Shown here in pieces: positions 42,601 through 52,974 of a stretch of DNA of 64,000 nt. The notes below the pieces were generated by a model. The model saw only the letters and a list, made by a program, of their open reading frames with translations, ran no database searches and was not told the origin of the DNA. The position numbers and the translations under genes were made by a program. Numbering within the stretch: the first letter of the stretch is position 1; every line of letters starts with the position of its first letter. The stretch is from NCBI RefSeq assembly GCF_040939455.1, contig NC_134106.1, forward strand, positions 88,915,001 through 88,979,000, in the 5' to 3' direction. This stretch comes from Microcebus murinus (lineage: Eukaryota > Chordata > Mammalia > Primates > Cheirogaleidae).

Positions 42601-45454
42601 TTCTAAGAAGAAAAGGCTCACCTGCAGCTGAAGTTTACCAAGTATAATCTCCTTCTCTTGAAGCTAACTGATCTGGAATCTTAATGACATCTGCAAAATT
42701 CCTTCACAGCAGCACCTAGATTAGTGCTTGATTAAATAACTGTGAGAAAGAGAGTGTACATGAAAAACCAGAAATCTCAAAGATTATCCTAAATTCTGCC
42801 CACATGGGGGTAATATATCCATCTTATGAGAATAAGACTTATACTTGCCTATTGAAATCTTTCTACTCTGGCATGTATTCTGTGCCTTGTGAGTCTTCAA
42901 ATATTAACAATAAGACCTACACTTTCTATTAGCATGGATGGGGAGTCCAGATGCTATAAATACAAAACCCTGTTGTGCCATCAGACTCTGCCATCAGACT
43001 ATACTAGAAATTAGTCTTCCTTCTGAGCAGTAGACAGAACTACATCAAGAAATGACCCAACTGTTATGACCTGAAAGACCGTCCACAAACACAATAAGTG
43101 AAAGCAATGTGGGTGTCCAGCCTTGAGAAGAAAGGCTGTGTGGAGTTCTTAATGGACATCACAGAAAAATGGAAAGACCACTGATGACAGAAGCATTTGT
43201 TTCCTCAAAACAACTACATTCTGTTAGCACATGGTCTTCTTCCCACAAGAAGGAGAATTCTTCCTAGCGACGTTGAAATTAAATAGAAACTGCAAGTTGT
43301 GTTGCATCACCTTTATTGCCATTCATCCTAGCATAGGTCTGTTAGCCAGTTTTACTCTGCACAGAGAACACCTCTACTGTGCTTTCTATCCCTCTTTGTC
43401 ACAAAGAACAAGTCTTTCCCAATCCACCATGAAACCAAAATTTTAGTGATACTCCCCAGTTTATTTCCCACATTAATAGGTAGTATAGATAAAATTCAGT
43501 AGTTTGTAAATGTGAATTAATTAATTTAATCACTTTGAACTATTATATTGATTTCAGAAGCAAACTAACTTTTGAGCTTTCCCATTATTTTTATTTATTC
43601 CTTTGGTCACCCTCTCATTTGCATAGCTTTGTAGATGTGTACTACTTTGCTTCATGTACATAGACTCCATGAATTTTCTACCATCGCCTTCATAAAAATA
43701 GTAAACAACTTCAAAAATATACTGAAAACAACTTTATTTGGTATAGCATTGCTAATAAAAAAATGCAAATCATATGCAGCAGTATGGAAGAATATGCCCA
43801 TACAGAAATTTTCAAGAAGAAAGTGAAAAAAGTTGCTTCTCTCCAACATAGTAAGAATTCTAATTTGATGTGTATACCTAGATCTTGGCACCACATACTA
43901 ATTTGATTAAACATATGTTCTATCAATTTAAAGACATAGATGAATAAAAAAATAGGTTCATTTAATTTGCAAAAGATCAAGAGGATAGATGTTTAGAAGT
44001 AATAATATGATTCTACCTTGAACTACTTACAATTTCTTGAATGAGCTATATCCGTGTTTTTGTTTGTCTGTTTATTTTTAATATACAAGGTGGAGGGAGA
44101 GAAACATCTTCTCTGGCCAGACGTGGGTACCACTCAAGAAATCTGTGCCATGGGTTGGTATCTAAACTTTTTGGGGAAAGAATGAATGTTTAACATGAAT
44201 GTCTAATTTTTAGTGCCCCTATAAGCAGAAGCTAAGACAAAGTTTCAAGTGTAAGTTGATGTAGGAGTTGAAGAGACTTGTGGTAGGTGAATGGGGATAT
44301 AAGGAATGGAAGATGAAGCAGCCTTTCAGGGTGCACTATAAGAGAAGCTTTGCTATGGGCAGCTAACTATAGTCTAATCCCACTTCATAAACTCTGGAAG
44401 TATGTGCAGAGCCCACCTCAGAGTTATCCTACTTGAAGATTAAAAAATGGCATATTTATACACCAGTTTCTATTTATTTATGGTTGAAGGCTGCCTCATG
44501 AGGTAGGAAATGTTAACTCCCCATATGTTCCAGACGACAGAAGTAACTCTCAGGAAAAAAAAAAAAAATACAAACTCTTGCATTTGTAGGTCAGGCAGGT
44601 TTTCTTGCTGAGGTGGTAAGGGCACTGTAATGGACAGGACACCAAAAGCAAGAAGAGTCAGAGAGTGAGTTCAATCCAATGTCTTTTAACAGTAAAAATA
44701 TTTAGATGCTAGGAAAACATGTCCAAAATGTAAATAGCAGACATATATCCAACATCTCAGAGTTAGTACAGAAAGGGAGAAAACTGTAACTCTTATCTAA
44801 GAACCAGATAGGACTATGAAGAGCATTTGTGTATGGTCATCTACATCTCTTTTGAAGGGGCATGTAACAGATGAACAATTATAACTAACATAGCAAGAAT
44901 AAAAAGAAAGAAAGTAAAGGTAAAGGTAAACGGGACCATGCTGCACTTTCCTTCCTCTCTGACAAGGCGGCCATTCACCTTTCTAGAATGTAGGTTGCCC
45001 CAGTGTCTGCCTTTTTGAATCATCTCCCCAAACTAAAGTTACATTCATTTTCCCTAATCTCACGCACACTCTGACTTTTATTTATTTTCTCCATTACCAA
45101 AACACACTAGCGTGTTCTTTTTAATGACACAGAGAGTTTTGTGGTTACATATGTGTCTCTTAGTCTCCGGGGATCATGTGTGAGGTCCTAAATGGTTGGA
45201 ACATTGACATGGATCATTCAGCCACACATTACCCAGTACTTAGGCACCATATTTCAGAATCTCTTTTGCTCGCTAGTGGAGCTAGAATACAGATGAGCTG
45301 GGCCAGAATTCTGCCATGGGTCCTCAGCCCAGGCATAGGGGTGAGTTCCCTCCCATCTGAGGCCAGGTTAGAGTGAATAGACAAATATTAGGCATATACC
45401 TGAAAGACTCCATGGTTAATGTGATAGCCAGCTGTTAATATAGGGATCATGTAT
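42601..45454. other. Unassigned sequence
   Basis: 2.85 kb without a supported gene or named repeat; frames reach only 89 codons. The interval 43640-43900 gives overlapping open frames on both strands with no family features. A run of A occurs at 44555-44567. Codon-like structure and splice arrangement are absent. Confidence 0.4.
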
Positions 45455-45620
45455 TCTTCCATTCATGGAGCAACTATTATTGCAAGGCATCTTTGATCTC
45501 ACCAAGCACTGGGATTCTAGAGCATAAAAAGAATATTGAATGAGAGGTTCAGAGTGTGAAGAAAAAGTTTTTATAGAGGTCATAAAAAAGGTGAGTAGAC
45601 CTAGAGTAGAGCACATGGCA
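45455..45620 (-). mobile_element. Possible L2 LINE 3' end (reverse)
   Basis: The string 'ccattcatggagcaactattattgcaaggcatctttgatctcaccaagcactgggattctagagca' resembles the reverse L2 terminus ('ttcattcaacaaatatttattgagcacc...ggcactgggg'). Weak. Confidence 0.35.
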
Positions 45621-46105
45621 AACACCACAGAGGTCCTGAGTCTGTGTGCCTTTAGTGGCTGTCTTCACTTTCTTATCTAATGCAGTGAGTGCTATGTAGC
45701 CCTTTCTTGAGCCAGATAAACCCTCACCCTCATATTGAACCTGTTAATCACTATTAAGATTTCAGAAATCTAATGTTAGCTATGCTCAGATATTCAAGCA
45801 TAATTAAGAGTAACTAAACTACATCATGCTGACAAGAAAAAATATCAGAACCTTTTTATCTTGTATTTTTACTTCTCTATATACCTCTCTGACTAATTCT
45901 TTATCCTTTGTGTTTAGATCTAGCCTCTGACATTATCTTCTCAAAGATGGATAGCCTGAAGAATCCCAGTCTTTGATTAATGATTTTCCTCTAGAATAAT
46001 TCTGATACTTACCAATCTTGCTGGTCTATGGTGTTTTATGTATCTTTGTAGAGATCCTATATTGCCCTGAATTGTGAAATCGGAGTATCCTGAGGTCTTT
46101 TGTCA
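45621..46105. other. Unassigned sequence
   Basis: About 480 bases with nothing supported. Confidence 0.4.
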
Positions 46106-46490
46106 ATTAGGATTAGGCTCAGCTACAAGGCGTAGAGAAGCCAAAATAAACTACTTTGAACAAGCTGATGTGCATCTCTTATTAACTATTCAAAACTAGA
46201 ATGGTGGCTTCACATTGTCAGGGATGCACATTCCATCTATCATGTGGTTCTACCTTCAGATGCTATCAATTTTCAGGTACTTTAAGGATCCAACATGAAT
46301 GCTGGAGCCCCAGCCATTAGTAGCACATTTTATCCAATATGAACATGTAAAGGACCTTTAAAGGATAGTCTTGCTCTCTTTTAGCCTATGTTGCAGAAGT
46401 TGCTTTTGCCACAACCACATACATTTAATTGACCAGAACTTAGTCATGGAGTCATATCTAGCTGAAAGGAGACTGATATAATCTTCTCTA
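46106..46490. mobile_element. Ancient interspersed repeat, family not named
   Basis: The sequence of phrases 'aggattaggctcagctacaaggc', 'tggtggcttcacattgtcagggatgcac', 'atccaacatgaatgctggagccccagccat', 'gaccagaacttagtcatggagtcatatctagctgaaagg' follows an order I recognise from many mammalian loci. I cannot assign the family name or the original strand with confidence. There is no open frame of interest. Confidence 0.45.
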
Positions 46491-46559
46491 TGATCTACCC
46501 AACTAAAATGTGTGTGCTTTATCCTTAAGATAGAAGAGAACAATAGAGACTATGCAACT

Positions 46560-47515
46560 TACTCAGCATGCAACACTCAACAATAAGAAAACAAACAACT
46601 CAGTAATAAATGGGTAAATTATGTAAACAGATAATTCACCAAGAAAGGCATATGGAAGGCAAATAAGTACATGAAAATATGCCCAACATAATTAACCATA
46701 AGGGAAATGCAAATTAAAACCAATTTTAAAACAATGAGATTCCACTAAAACTTATTAGAATGGCAAAACAAAACAAAAAGAAATAAAAAACTGACAATAC
46801 CAAATGGTGGCAAGGATGTGGATCAATTAGAACTCTCACACATTGCTGGTACAGATGCAAAATGGAACTACTTTGGAAGCTAGTTTGGCAGTTTCTCCTA
46901 AAGTTAAACATACACTTCCATGCAACCCAGTAATTACTCTCCCAGGTGGAATCTAAATGAAATTAAAACTTGAGTTTATATAAAAACTTGCACATGAATG
47001 TTTATTTATAATCATCAAAAGCTGGGAACAAACCAAATGTCATTCATCTGGAGAATGGATTAAAAAGAAAAAAAAAAAAAAACCTTGGTAGTACAACCAT
47101 GCAATGGAATAAAAAAAAAGAAATTACTAGTACTTGCAACAAAACAGATAAATCTCAAATTAACTATACAAAATGAAAGAAGCAAGTCCCCAAAATGCTA
47201 TAGCATATTATTCTTTTATATGACATTGTGAAAATGGCAAAACCATAGTGATGGAGACTGGGTCAGTCCTTGCCAGGAGCTGGGCAATCAGGAGGGTTTA
47301 ACAGAAAAGGGGGAATGAGATTTGTGTGTGTGTGTGTATGCCTGTGTGTGTTGTGTGTCTGTGTGTGTGTGTGATTGAACTGCTCTATATCTTGATTTTC
47401 CCAGTGATTTTATGACTATACATGCTTGACAAAACTCAGAGAACTGTAAACTATACTGGCTAAATTTTACGGTATATACTTTATACAGTAAGTTAAAAAA
47501 TTTAAATTAAAATAA
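46560..47515 (+). mobile_element. Old L1M 3' end (ORF2 tail and 3' UTR)
   Basis: Order: 'cacctgaaaagatgcc'-type text near 46665, 'aaccataagggaaatgcaaattaaaacc', 'ggtggcaaggatgtggatcaattagaactctcac', 'cattgctggtacagatgcaaaatgg', 'caacccagtaattactctccc', 'gaatgtttatttataatcatcaaaagctggg', 'aaacagataaatctcaaat', 'gatggagactgggtcagtccttgccaggagctggg', 'gaactgctctatatcttgattttccc', and the terminus 'ctggctaaattttacggtatat'. The element is decayed throughout. A (GT)-rich insertion at 47323-47372 replaces a short 3' UTR stretch. Confidence 0.85.
47323..47372. repeat. GT-rich microsatellite (interrupted)
   Basis: An imperfect GT/TGTC array inside the L1M 3' UTR, with several interruptions. Confidence 0.85.
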
Positions 47516-47732
47516 AAATGAAGTCAGTTCTGAGGCAAAAGTTAGATTACAAGTTTGCAATGACATTTAAAATCTCTTAAGTGGTTACGTACAACATGCC
47601 AAAAATTAGATTAAGGGTACACTGACCCAGTAAGTTTTTCTATTAAGTAAGAATGACTCAAGGCAATAATCAGGTTAAGAATATAGTTTCCCTACAGAAA
47701 CTATAGCATCAGTGGTGCTGGGGAGGAAAAGA

Positions 47733-47735
<3 letters not shown>

Positions 47736-47797
<62 letters not shown>
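47736..47797. repeat. (AG)n microsatellite, 31 units
   Basis: A pure 62-bp AG dinucleotide array. Purity and length suggest it is variable. The polypurine strand could adopt triplex structure. Confidence 0.97.
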
Positions 47798-47800
<3 letters not shown>

Positions 47801-47950
47801 GAGATCACACTGGTGAGAAATCAATGAAATACAACAGAGCCAAGAATTTTCCCTTCAAGAGAACAATCCAATAATGGTTATTGGAACTTGGAGTTGACTA
47901 GAATCGATCAAATACATAATTAGCCCACTACTTTTTAAAAGAAACTAGTA

Positions 47951-48097
47951 GGCTGGGTGCAGTGGCTCACGCCTATAATCCTAGCACTCTGGGAGGCCGA
48001 GGCAGGTGGATTGCTCAAGGTCAGGAGTGAGTTTGAGACCAGCCTGAGCAAGAGCGAGACCTCGTCTCTACCATAAATAGAAACTAATTGGCTAACT

Positions 48098-48143
<46 letters not shown>

Positions 48144-48319
48144 CCAGGCATGGTGGCACGTGCCTGTAGTCCCAGCTACTGAGGAGGCTGAGGCAGGAGG
48201 ATCACTTGAGCCCAGGAGTTTGAGGTTGCTGTGAGCTAGGCTGATGCCACAGCACTGACTCTAGCCTAGGCAACAGAATGAGACTCTGTCTCAAAAAATA
48301 AATAAATAAATAAACAAAT
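47951..48319 (+). mobile_element. Alu SINE, strepsirrhine-type, with (AT)n linker and target duplication
   Basis: A full-length dimeric Alu starting ggctgggtgcagtggctcac and ending in an AAAT-rich tail (48290-48319). Internal promoter boxes are recognisable: A-box-like 'gtggctcacgcc' and B-box-like 'gtttgagacc'. The diagnostic strepsirrhine features are 'ctgagcaagagcgagacctcgtctctaccataaatagaaac', the 'ttggctaactaaaatata' linker, 'tgaggttgctgtgagctaggctgatgccacagcactgac' and 'ctctagcctaggcaacagaatgag'. It is flanked by an imperfect 14-bp duplication, aaaagaaactagta (47937-47950) and aaaagacacttgta (48320-48333). The linker is expanded to an AT microsatellite. It is the youngest-looking SINE here. 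Confidence 0.95.
48100..48141. repeat. (AT)n microsatellite in the Alu linker
   Basis: A 42-bp AT array between the Alu arms, expanded from the linker 'aaaatatatagaaa' of this Alu type. It gives repetitive Ile-Tyr text on the minus strand. Confidence 0.95.
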
Positions 48320-48718
48320 AAAAGACACTTGTAATGTCAAGGTTCATTAAACTTAAACTAAAAATTATTGTAAAAAATGTACTTTAGCCTCAAAAATTCT
48401 TTGGGCAAGAAGTAAATAGAAAAAAAAAATAATACAGTTCAAGGAGGGTGCATTCCCTAATGCTGTCTTCAAACATAGACAAGGAGGGTGATGAGTAGCA
48501 GAGACACATCAACAAGATGGATCATGGGATTATGGGGAACCACAGAAGAAGAAGATCTTTCCACAGGGCATACTCCTAATCCAAGGAATAGGTACATACT
48601 CAGAGTAGAGGGGACACAGAGCGTCTGACCAGTGCTGTGTGAGAATCGCTAAGGACCAGTGATTACAGGGTGTCTTCCCTTTTTATATTTTCAAATGGGA
48701 GTATTTATCATGATTTTC
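48320..48718. other. Unassigned sequence
   Basis: 400 bases between Alu and the MLT2 LTR. The 'caaggagggtg' motif occurs twice (48440 and 48480). Otherwise nothing. Confidence 0.4.
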
Positions 48719-49568
48719 TGTGATGTTTAATTTTATGTGTCAACTTGACTGGGCTAAAGGATGTCCAGATAGCTGGCAAAACATTTTTGGGTGTGTCTGT
48801 GATCATGTTTCTGGAAGATATCAGCTTTTGAATCAGTAAACTGATTAAGAAGATCACCCTCACCAATGTAGGTGGACATCATCTAGTCTCTTGAGGCTCT
48901 GAATAGAAAAAAAAAAAAGGGTGGGGGAAGGGCACATTTGTTTCCTGTTTGACCTCTAACATCTATATCCTCCTGTAATCAGACATTGGTGTTCCTCATT
49001 CTCAGGCCTTCAGACTCAGAGTAAATTATACCACTGGCTTTTCTCGTTCTTCAGTTGGCAGATGGCAGATCAAGGAACTTCTCAGCATTCATAATTATGC
49101 AAACCAATTCCTATTGTTTATACAGACACACACACACAGATGAACCTCAACTTGTAATGGTTCAATTGATGATTTTCAACTTCACCATAGTGAGAGAGCA
49201 ATATCCATTTACTTCGAGTACCTACACGAGTCTGTTAATTACTTTCAGCATAGTGTTAAGTAAATTACATGACATATTCAAATTTTATTATATTATATAA
49301 TAGGCTTTGTGTTCAATTATTTTGCCCAACTGTAGGCTAATTGTAGGTGTTTTGAGTATATATAAAGTGGGCTAGACTAAGCTATGATGTTTGGTAGCTT
49401 GTGTGTATTAAGTGCATTTTAAATTTATGATATTTTTAACTTGCAATGGGTTTATTGGGATGTAACCGCATTCTAAGTCGAGGAACATCTACCTATCTGT
49501 ATTTCTATCTATCTACCTATCTATATCACCTATTGGTTCTGTTTCTATGGAGAACTCTAACTTATACA
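48719..49568 (+). mobile_element. MLT2-type ERVL LTR (forward), split by a Tigger-like element
   Basis: A solo LTR with TG start (TGTGATGTTTAATTTTATGTG) and CA end (acttataca). Landmarks: 'gtcaacttgactgggctaaaggatgtccagatagctgg', 'gggtgtgtctgtgatcatgtttctggaagatatcagc', 'ttctcaggccttcagactcagag', 'attataccactggcttttctcg', 'ggaacttctcagcattcataattatgcaaaccaattcc', and, after the nested element, 'ctattggttctgtttctatggagaactctaacttataca'. The (TATC)-like variable stretch at 49491-49530 is where such LTRs usually carry TA/GATA repeats. The nested DNA element is at 49138-49492. Confidence 0.88.
49138..49492. mobile_element. Tigger-like (pogo-type) non-autonomous DNA transposon with terminal inverted repeats
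   Basis: A 355-bp element inserted in the MLT2 LTR. The left end reads agatgaacctcaacttgtaatg and the reverse complement of the right end reads agatgttcctcgacttagaatg. The imperfect inverted repeats share agatg, cctc, actt and aatg. The interior holds 'ctgtaggctaattgtaggtg', 'gggctagactaagctatgatg', 'gtgtattaagtgcatttt' and 'gcaatgggtttattgggatgtaaccgcattc', the sequence of a common mammalian miniature cut-and-paste element that I place in the Tigger group. The subfamily is not certain. It has no transposase gene. Confidence 0.75.
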
Positions 49569-49926
49569 TTATTCTTTCTGTGTTACGTGCTAGGTGTCTG
49601 GAAGTGATAACCAGGCTTTTTGTTCATAGTTTTCTAGACCTAGTGAAAAAAGTCTGGATTTAATAGTAGTAGCAACTACTGTGTATTACCTAGAGATCCC
49701 AGATATTGTGCCTTATGAGCCTATTGGCTCAATCTTAGAACTTGAGTTACCTCCCTTGGGAAAGGTATGACTATGCTCTGTATGTGGGAAGAAGGGAGTA
49801 AAGGGATGTTTGGCCATAAGAGCAGTCTGTGGTACAGATGTAATCCTAAACACACGTTTTCCAACATCTCTGCAGTTAGACAGGATCGTGTGACTACATC
49901 TGGTAAATGGGCAGTGGACATTAGTG
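49569..49926. other. Unassigned sequence
   Basis: About 360 bases. There may be a reverse MIR trace near 49660-49750 ('agtagcaactactgtgtattacctag', 'attgtgccttatgagcc'), weak. Confidence 0.35.
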
Positions 49927-50114
49927 AGAATATCATTTTTTTTTTTTTTTTGAGACAGAGTCTCTCTTTATCACCTGGGCTAGAGTCCAATAGTGTCATC
50001 ATAGCTCATTGCAACTTCAAACTCCTGGACTCAAGTGATCCTCCTGCTTCAGCCTACTGAACAGCTGAGAGTATAGGCATGTGCCAGTGCACCCAGCTAA
50101 TTTTTCTATTTTTT

Positions 50115-50158
<44 letters not shown>

Positions 50159-50285
50159 GTAGAGATAGGGTCTTGCTCTTGCTCATGCTGGTCTTAAACT
50201 TCTGAGTCCAAGTGATCCTCCCACATCAGCCTCCCAGAATGTTAGGATTGCAGGCATGAACCACCATGCCTGGCCAAGAATATCA
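49927..50285 (-). mobile_element. Alu SINE (reverse) with 9-bp target duplication
   Basis: A full-length reverse Alu: poly-T at 49937-49951, 'gagacagagtctctctttatcacctgggctagagt', 'cttcaaactcctggactcaagtgatcctcctgcttcagcc', the linker T run, 'gtagagatagggtcttgctcttgctcatgctggtc' and the terminus 'ccaccatgcctggcc'. The element itself is 49936-50276. The 9-mer agaatatca flanks it on both sides (49927-49935 and 50277-50285). The 'cttgctcttgctcatgctgg' junction is the reverse of the prosimian 'gagcaagagcgag' type. It is less intact than the copy at 47951. Confidence 0.93.
50116..50157 (-). repeat. Poly-T run of 42 nt in the Alu linker
   Basis: An uninterrupted homopolymer in the middle A-rich linker of the reverse Alu, unusually long for a linker. 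It may vary in length or be partly a sequencing or assembly artefact. Confidence 0.9.
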
Positions 50286-50819
50286 ATTCTTATTGAAAGC
50301 AAATATGAGCCGTATGTATAATTATATAGTTCTTTCTTTCTCTGTTACCGAGACCCAGATGTTCTTGCATTCCAGTTGACACAATTACAAGATAGAGGAG
50401 CATTTATTAGCCTTGCTCCTAAGTGACTAGAGCAGAACCACCCCTACCACCAACATCAGCATGTAGTGGACATGTAATGCAATAAAAATAAACTTTAGTT
50501 TATAGGCTACAAAGCAATATGTAATTGTTCTAACTAAAACATATATTGCAATCATAGATACTATTATGTTTCAAGGGTGCATAATATTAGAAAATGAATT
50601 ACATGTTTCCTGCAAGCACAGTTAGACAGAAGAATTCTGCTATCTGGAGAGAGAGAGATTGTATTTAAAAGACTTCTTGTATGCATGACACCTCTACTTT
50701 AAGATAATTGAGTTGATTATCTCATCATGATTTTTTGTGATCATATTCATGTTCCCTTCACTATAAAAAACATTCTTATTACAGCCCACTGTGGTAATTC
50801 TGTTTCCTGAACATCTTTG
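50286..50819. other. Unassigned sequence
   Basis: 530 bases with no supported gene or repeat. Confidence 0.4.
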
Positions 50820-51110
50820 GATTTTCTTCCCTAGCACTAATGTTGTCACTTAATCACATAATATCTTCTAAAGTTTACGTATATTTTGAAAATAAGGATG
50901 GTTTGTCTTTGTCCTAATGAAATTATAAACCCTTTGAAAGGAGAATATTTTTTTTATGACATAGTAATTTGTTCCAACTGAATCACATAGTGCCAACCAT
51001 TATATGGAAGATGATGCTGTGCTGCTCTACCAAAGTGAAATGAAGACGGCTCTACAAAAATATATTCAACAAAGATTTATTGGACACTTATAATGTCTAT
51101 TCTTTATTTG
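50820..51110 (+). mobile_element. Possible L2 LINE 3' end
   Basis: Contains 'atgttgtcacttaatcacataatatc', 'gaaattataaaccctttgaaaggagaatattt' (compare 'ctgtgagctccttgagggcaggga') and 'agtgccaaccattatatggaag'. The order fits the L2 terminus with heavy decay. Confidence 0.5.
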
Positions 51111-51654
51111 GGGAAGTGTTCAAACTGCCTATAGATAGTGAGCTCTTTCCTAAGTACCTCTGGCTTTAACTGTTAAATCTGAGATATATTTGTACCAATC
51201 AGTTTTCTGAAAAAGAAAAAAAAAAAATCCACTCTTGAGAAATCCCAATGCTTATCATAGCAGACCTTTGGCTTGATTTAATGTATTCAAGAATACAAAA
51301 TTCTCATCTCTTGTGTAATATGCTAAGAATTCATGATATTTTGCCACTCATAATTTGAGTTGATTAATCTCTTGAGCACTGAGAAAAAAGATGGAGTTTC
51401 CTCTGAGACTATAAAGGCATAAGGTGAGAATATAAATTAAAAAGACAACCAAAGGAACCATGTTCACTTACAAAACCCAAAAGAAGATAGATAAAATAAA
51501 CTATCATTAGGTGTGCATTTATTATGTGTCCAAAGCTGTGCTGACAGCCTCACAATCATTTATTTCTCAAAAAAATATTGCAAGGTAAGTGCTATTATTG
51601 TTACTTTTGAAATAACTAAGGGAAATTTGCCTACAATACACTATAACCCATCAG
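51111..51654 (-). mobile_element. Unassigned sequence with reverse MIR at 51505-51620
   Basis: The MIR part reads 'attaggtgtgcatttattatgtgtccaaagctgtgctgacagcctcacaatcatt' and 'gcaaggtaagtgctattattg'. The preceding 390 bases hold nothing I can support. Confidence 0.5.
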
Positions 51655-52120
51655 ATTTTAGACCTTCATAGTCATGTGAACCAATTTCTTAAAACCTATT
51701 TATCTATCTATCTGTCTATTCGTTCTGTCATTTCTGCTTCTCCAAAGAAACCTGGATAATTCAAATTTTGGTACTGGGAAGTAGGATACAACTGTAATAA
51801 ATGTCTAAATATGTAGAAGTGGCTTTGGAACTGGGTAATGTGTTGAGGGTGAAAGAATTTTGAGATATATGCTAGAAAAAAAACTTCAAGACATTGTCGA
51901 TAGGAATATGAATGCTAAATGTTAGTCTAGTGAAGTCTCAGATGTAAATGAAGAAAATGTATTGAAAACTGAATTAAAAGTGATCCTTGCTATAAAGCGA
52001 CAAAGAACTTGCCCAAATTATATTTTATTATGTTGAGAAATATGATTGAGGAATTAATAAGATGTGGCTCATAAGACCATTATTTTATTGTATAACCCTA
52101 TATTACTATATTAAAGACAG
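51655..52120 (+). mobile_element. ERVL/MaLR LTR 3' end plus internal fragment
   Basis: The LTR terminus ('accttcatagtcatgtgaaccaatttctt', then a (TATC)n stretch, then 'gttctgtcatttctgcttctccaaagaaacctggataat') ends near 51762. It is followed at once by internal sequence: 'attttggtactgggaagtagg', 'aactgtaataaatgtctaaatatgtagaagtggctttggaactgggtaatg', 'gaattttgagatatatgctag', 'aatgatccttgctataaagc' type text. This internal leader is shared by MaLR and related ERVL elements. It is a 5' LTR-gag-leader relic with no open viral gene. Confidence 0.65.
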
Positions 52121-52930
52121 AAACAGGAGTTTGCAGGGTTTTGCCCTGAAGGAATGTGTGGACTCAATGGTTCATTTATTAAAGACTGGTATCATGGGAG
52201 AGCTCTCAAATCTCCTATAGGGATGTTTTCCAGGAAGGCTTCCCAGTATCTCAAAATCTGTGAGCTTCCCCATTTCTTGAAAGACAAGACAAGACAAATA
52301 TGGCCCACAGGATGGGAGCCGGAGACAATGAGTGCACTTTGCCCAGAGAAGCACCCTGGTGGTTATAAACAACCTGTTTTATAGAGATGGGCTTCCTGCT
52401 CTCTCCTGTCTGTCTACCTTTAAGTTCACCATAACTAATCAAAAATAATATAGAGAGTCACTATACTTCTTTTGTTTTATGCTGTTATTTGACAACTACC
52501 TCTTAGAACTTAGAAGCTAGCTCCTGAAAGACTTTGTACCTGTTTGTTCACCTAGATAGAGTAGAAGCCCCTTGAGAGGACTTTTGACCCTAACTCACTA
52601 CCTGTATCCCCTAGCAACTGCATTCCCTGATATGCAAATATGTTACCCTGACAACTGGTAATTGATGTCTGTGATTATAAAAACCTGTATGAATCTAACC
52701 ATATTGCTGGCATTGGTGGAGATACGCCAGTCTCCTAGGTACTTCCTGCTGTGTTATATCTGACCTTTATATATATATATAAGACTATAAACTATACCTT
52801 AGTCTCTGTGTATTCTTTTATCTCTCTCTGTTGCCTATCAATTTCCTTATCCTCTGTGGTGACCCCTATCTTAGGGACTTGGCTCCATGGGGAGAAGTAG
52901 CTAATCTCCTCATGGGCCTACCTCAGATAC
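52121..52930 (+). mobile_element. LTR-like block (candidate)
   Basis: The interval has U3/U5-like texture. There is a GC-moderate upstream part and a TATA-like 'ttataaaaacctgtatg' at 52675-52691. A polyA-site-like AT-rich patch lies near 52770-52795. A pyrimidine-rich U5-like end follows ('ctctctctgttgcctatcaatttcc', 'gtgacccctatcttagggacttgg'). I cannot name it, and the start is arbitrary because the preceding 250 bases may instead be MaLR internal sequence. The 76-codon frame at 52154-52384 has no family features. Confidence 0.35.
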
Positions 52931-52974
52931 TACTCTCACTCCACATTATTAGTTTTAAGAAGGTTTTTTTTTTT

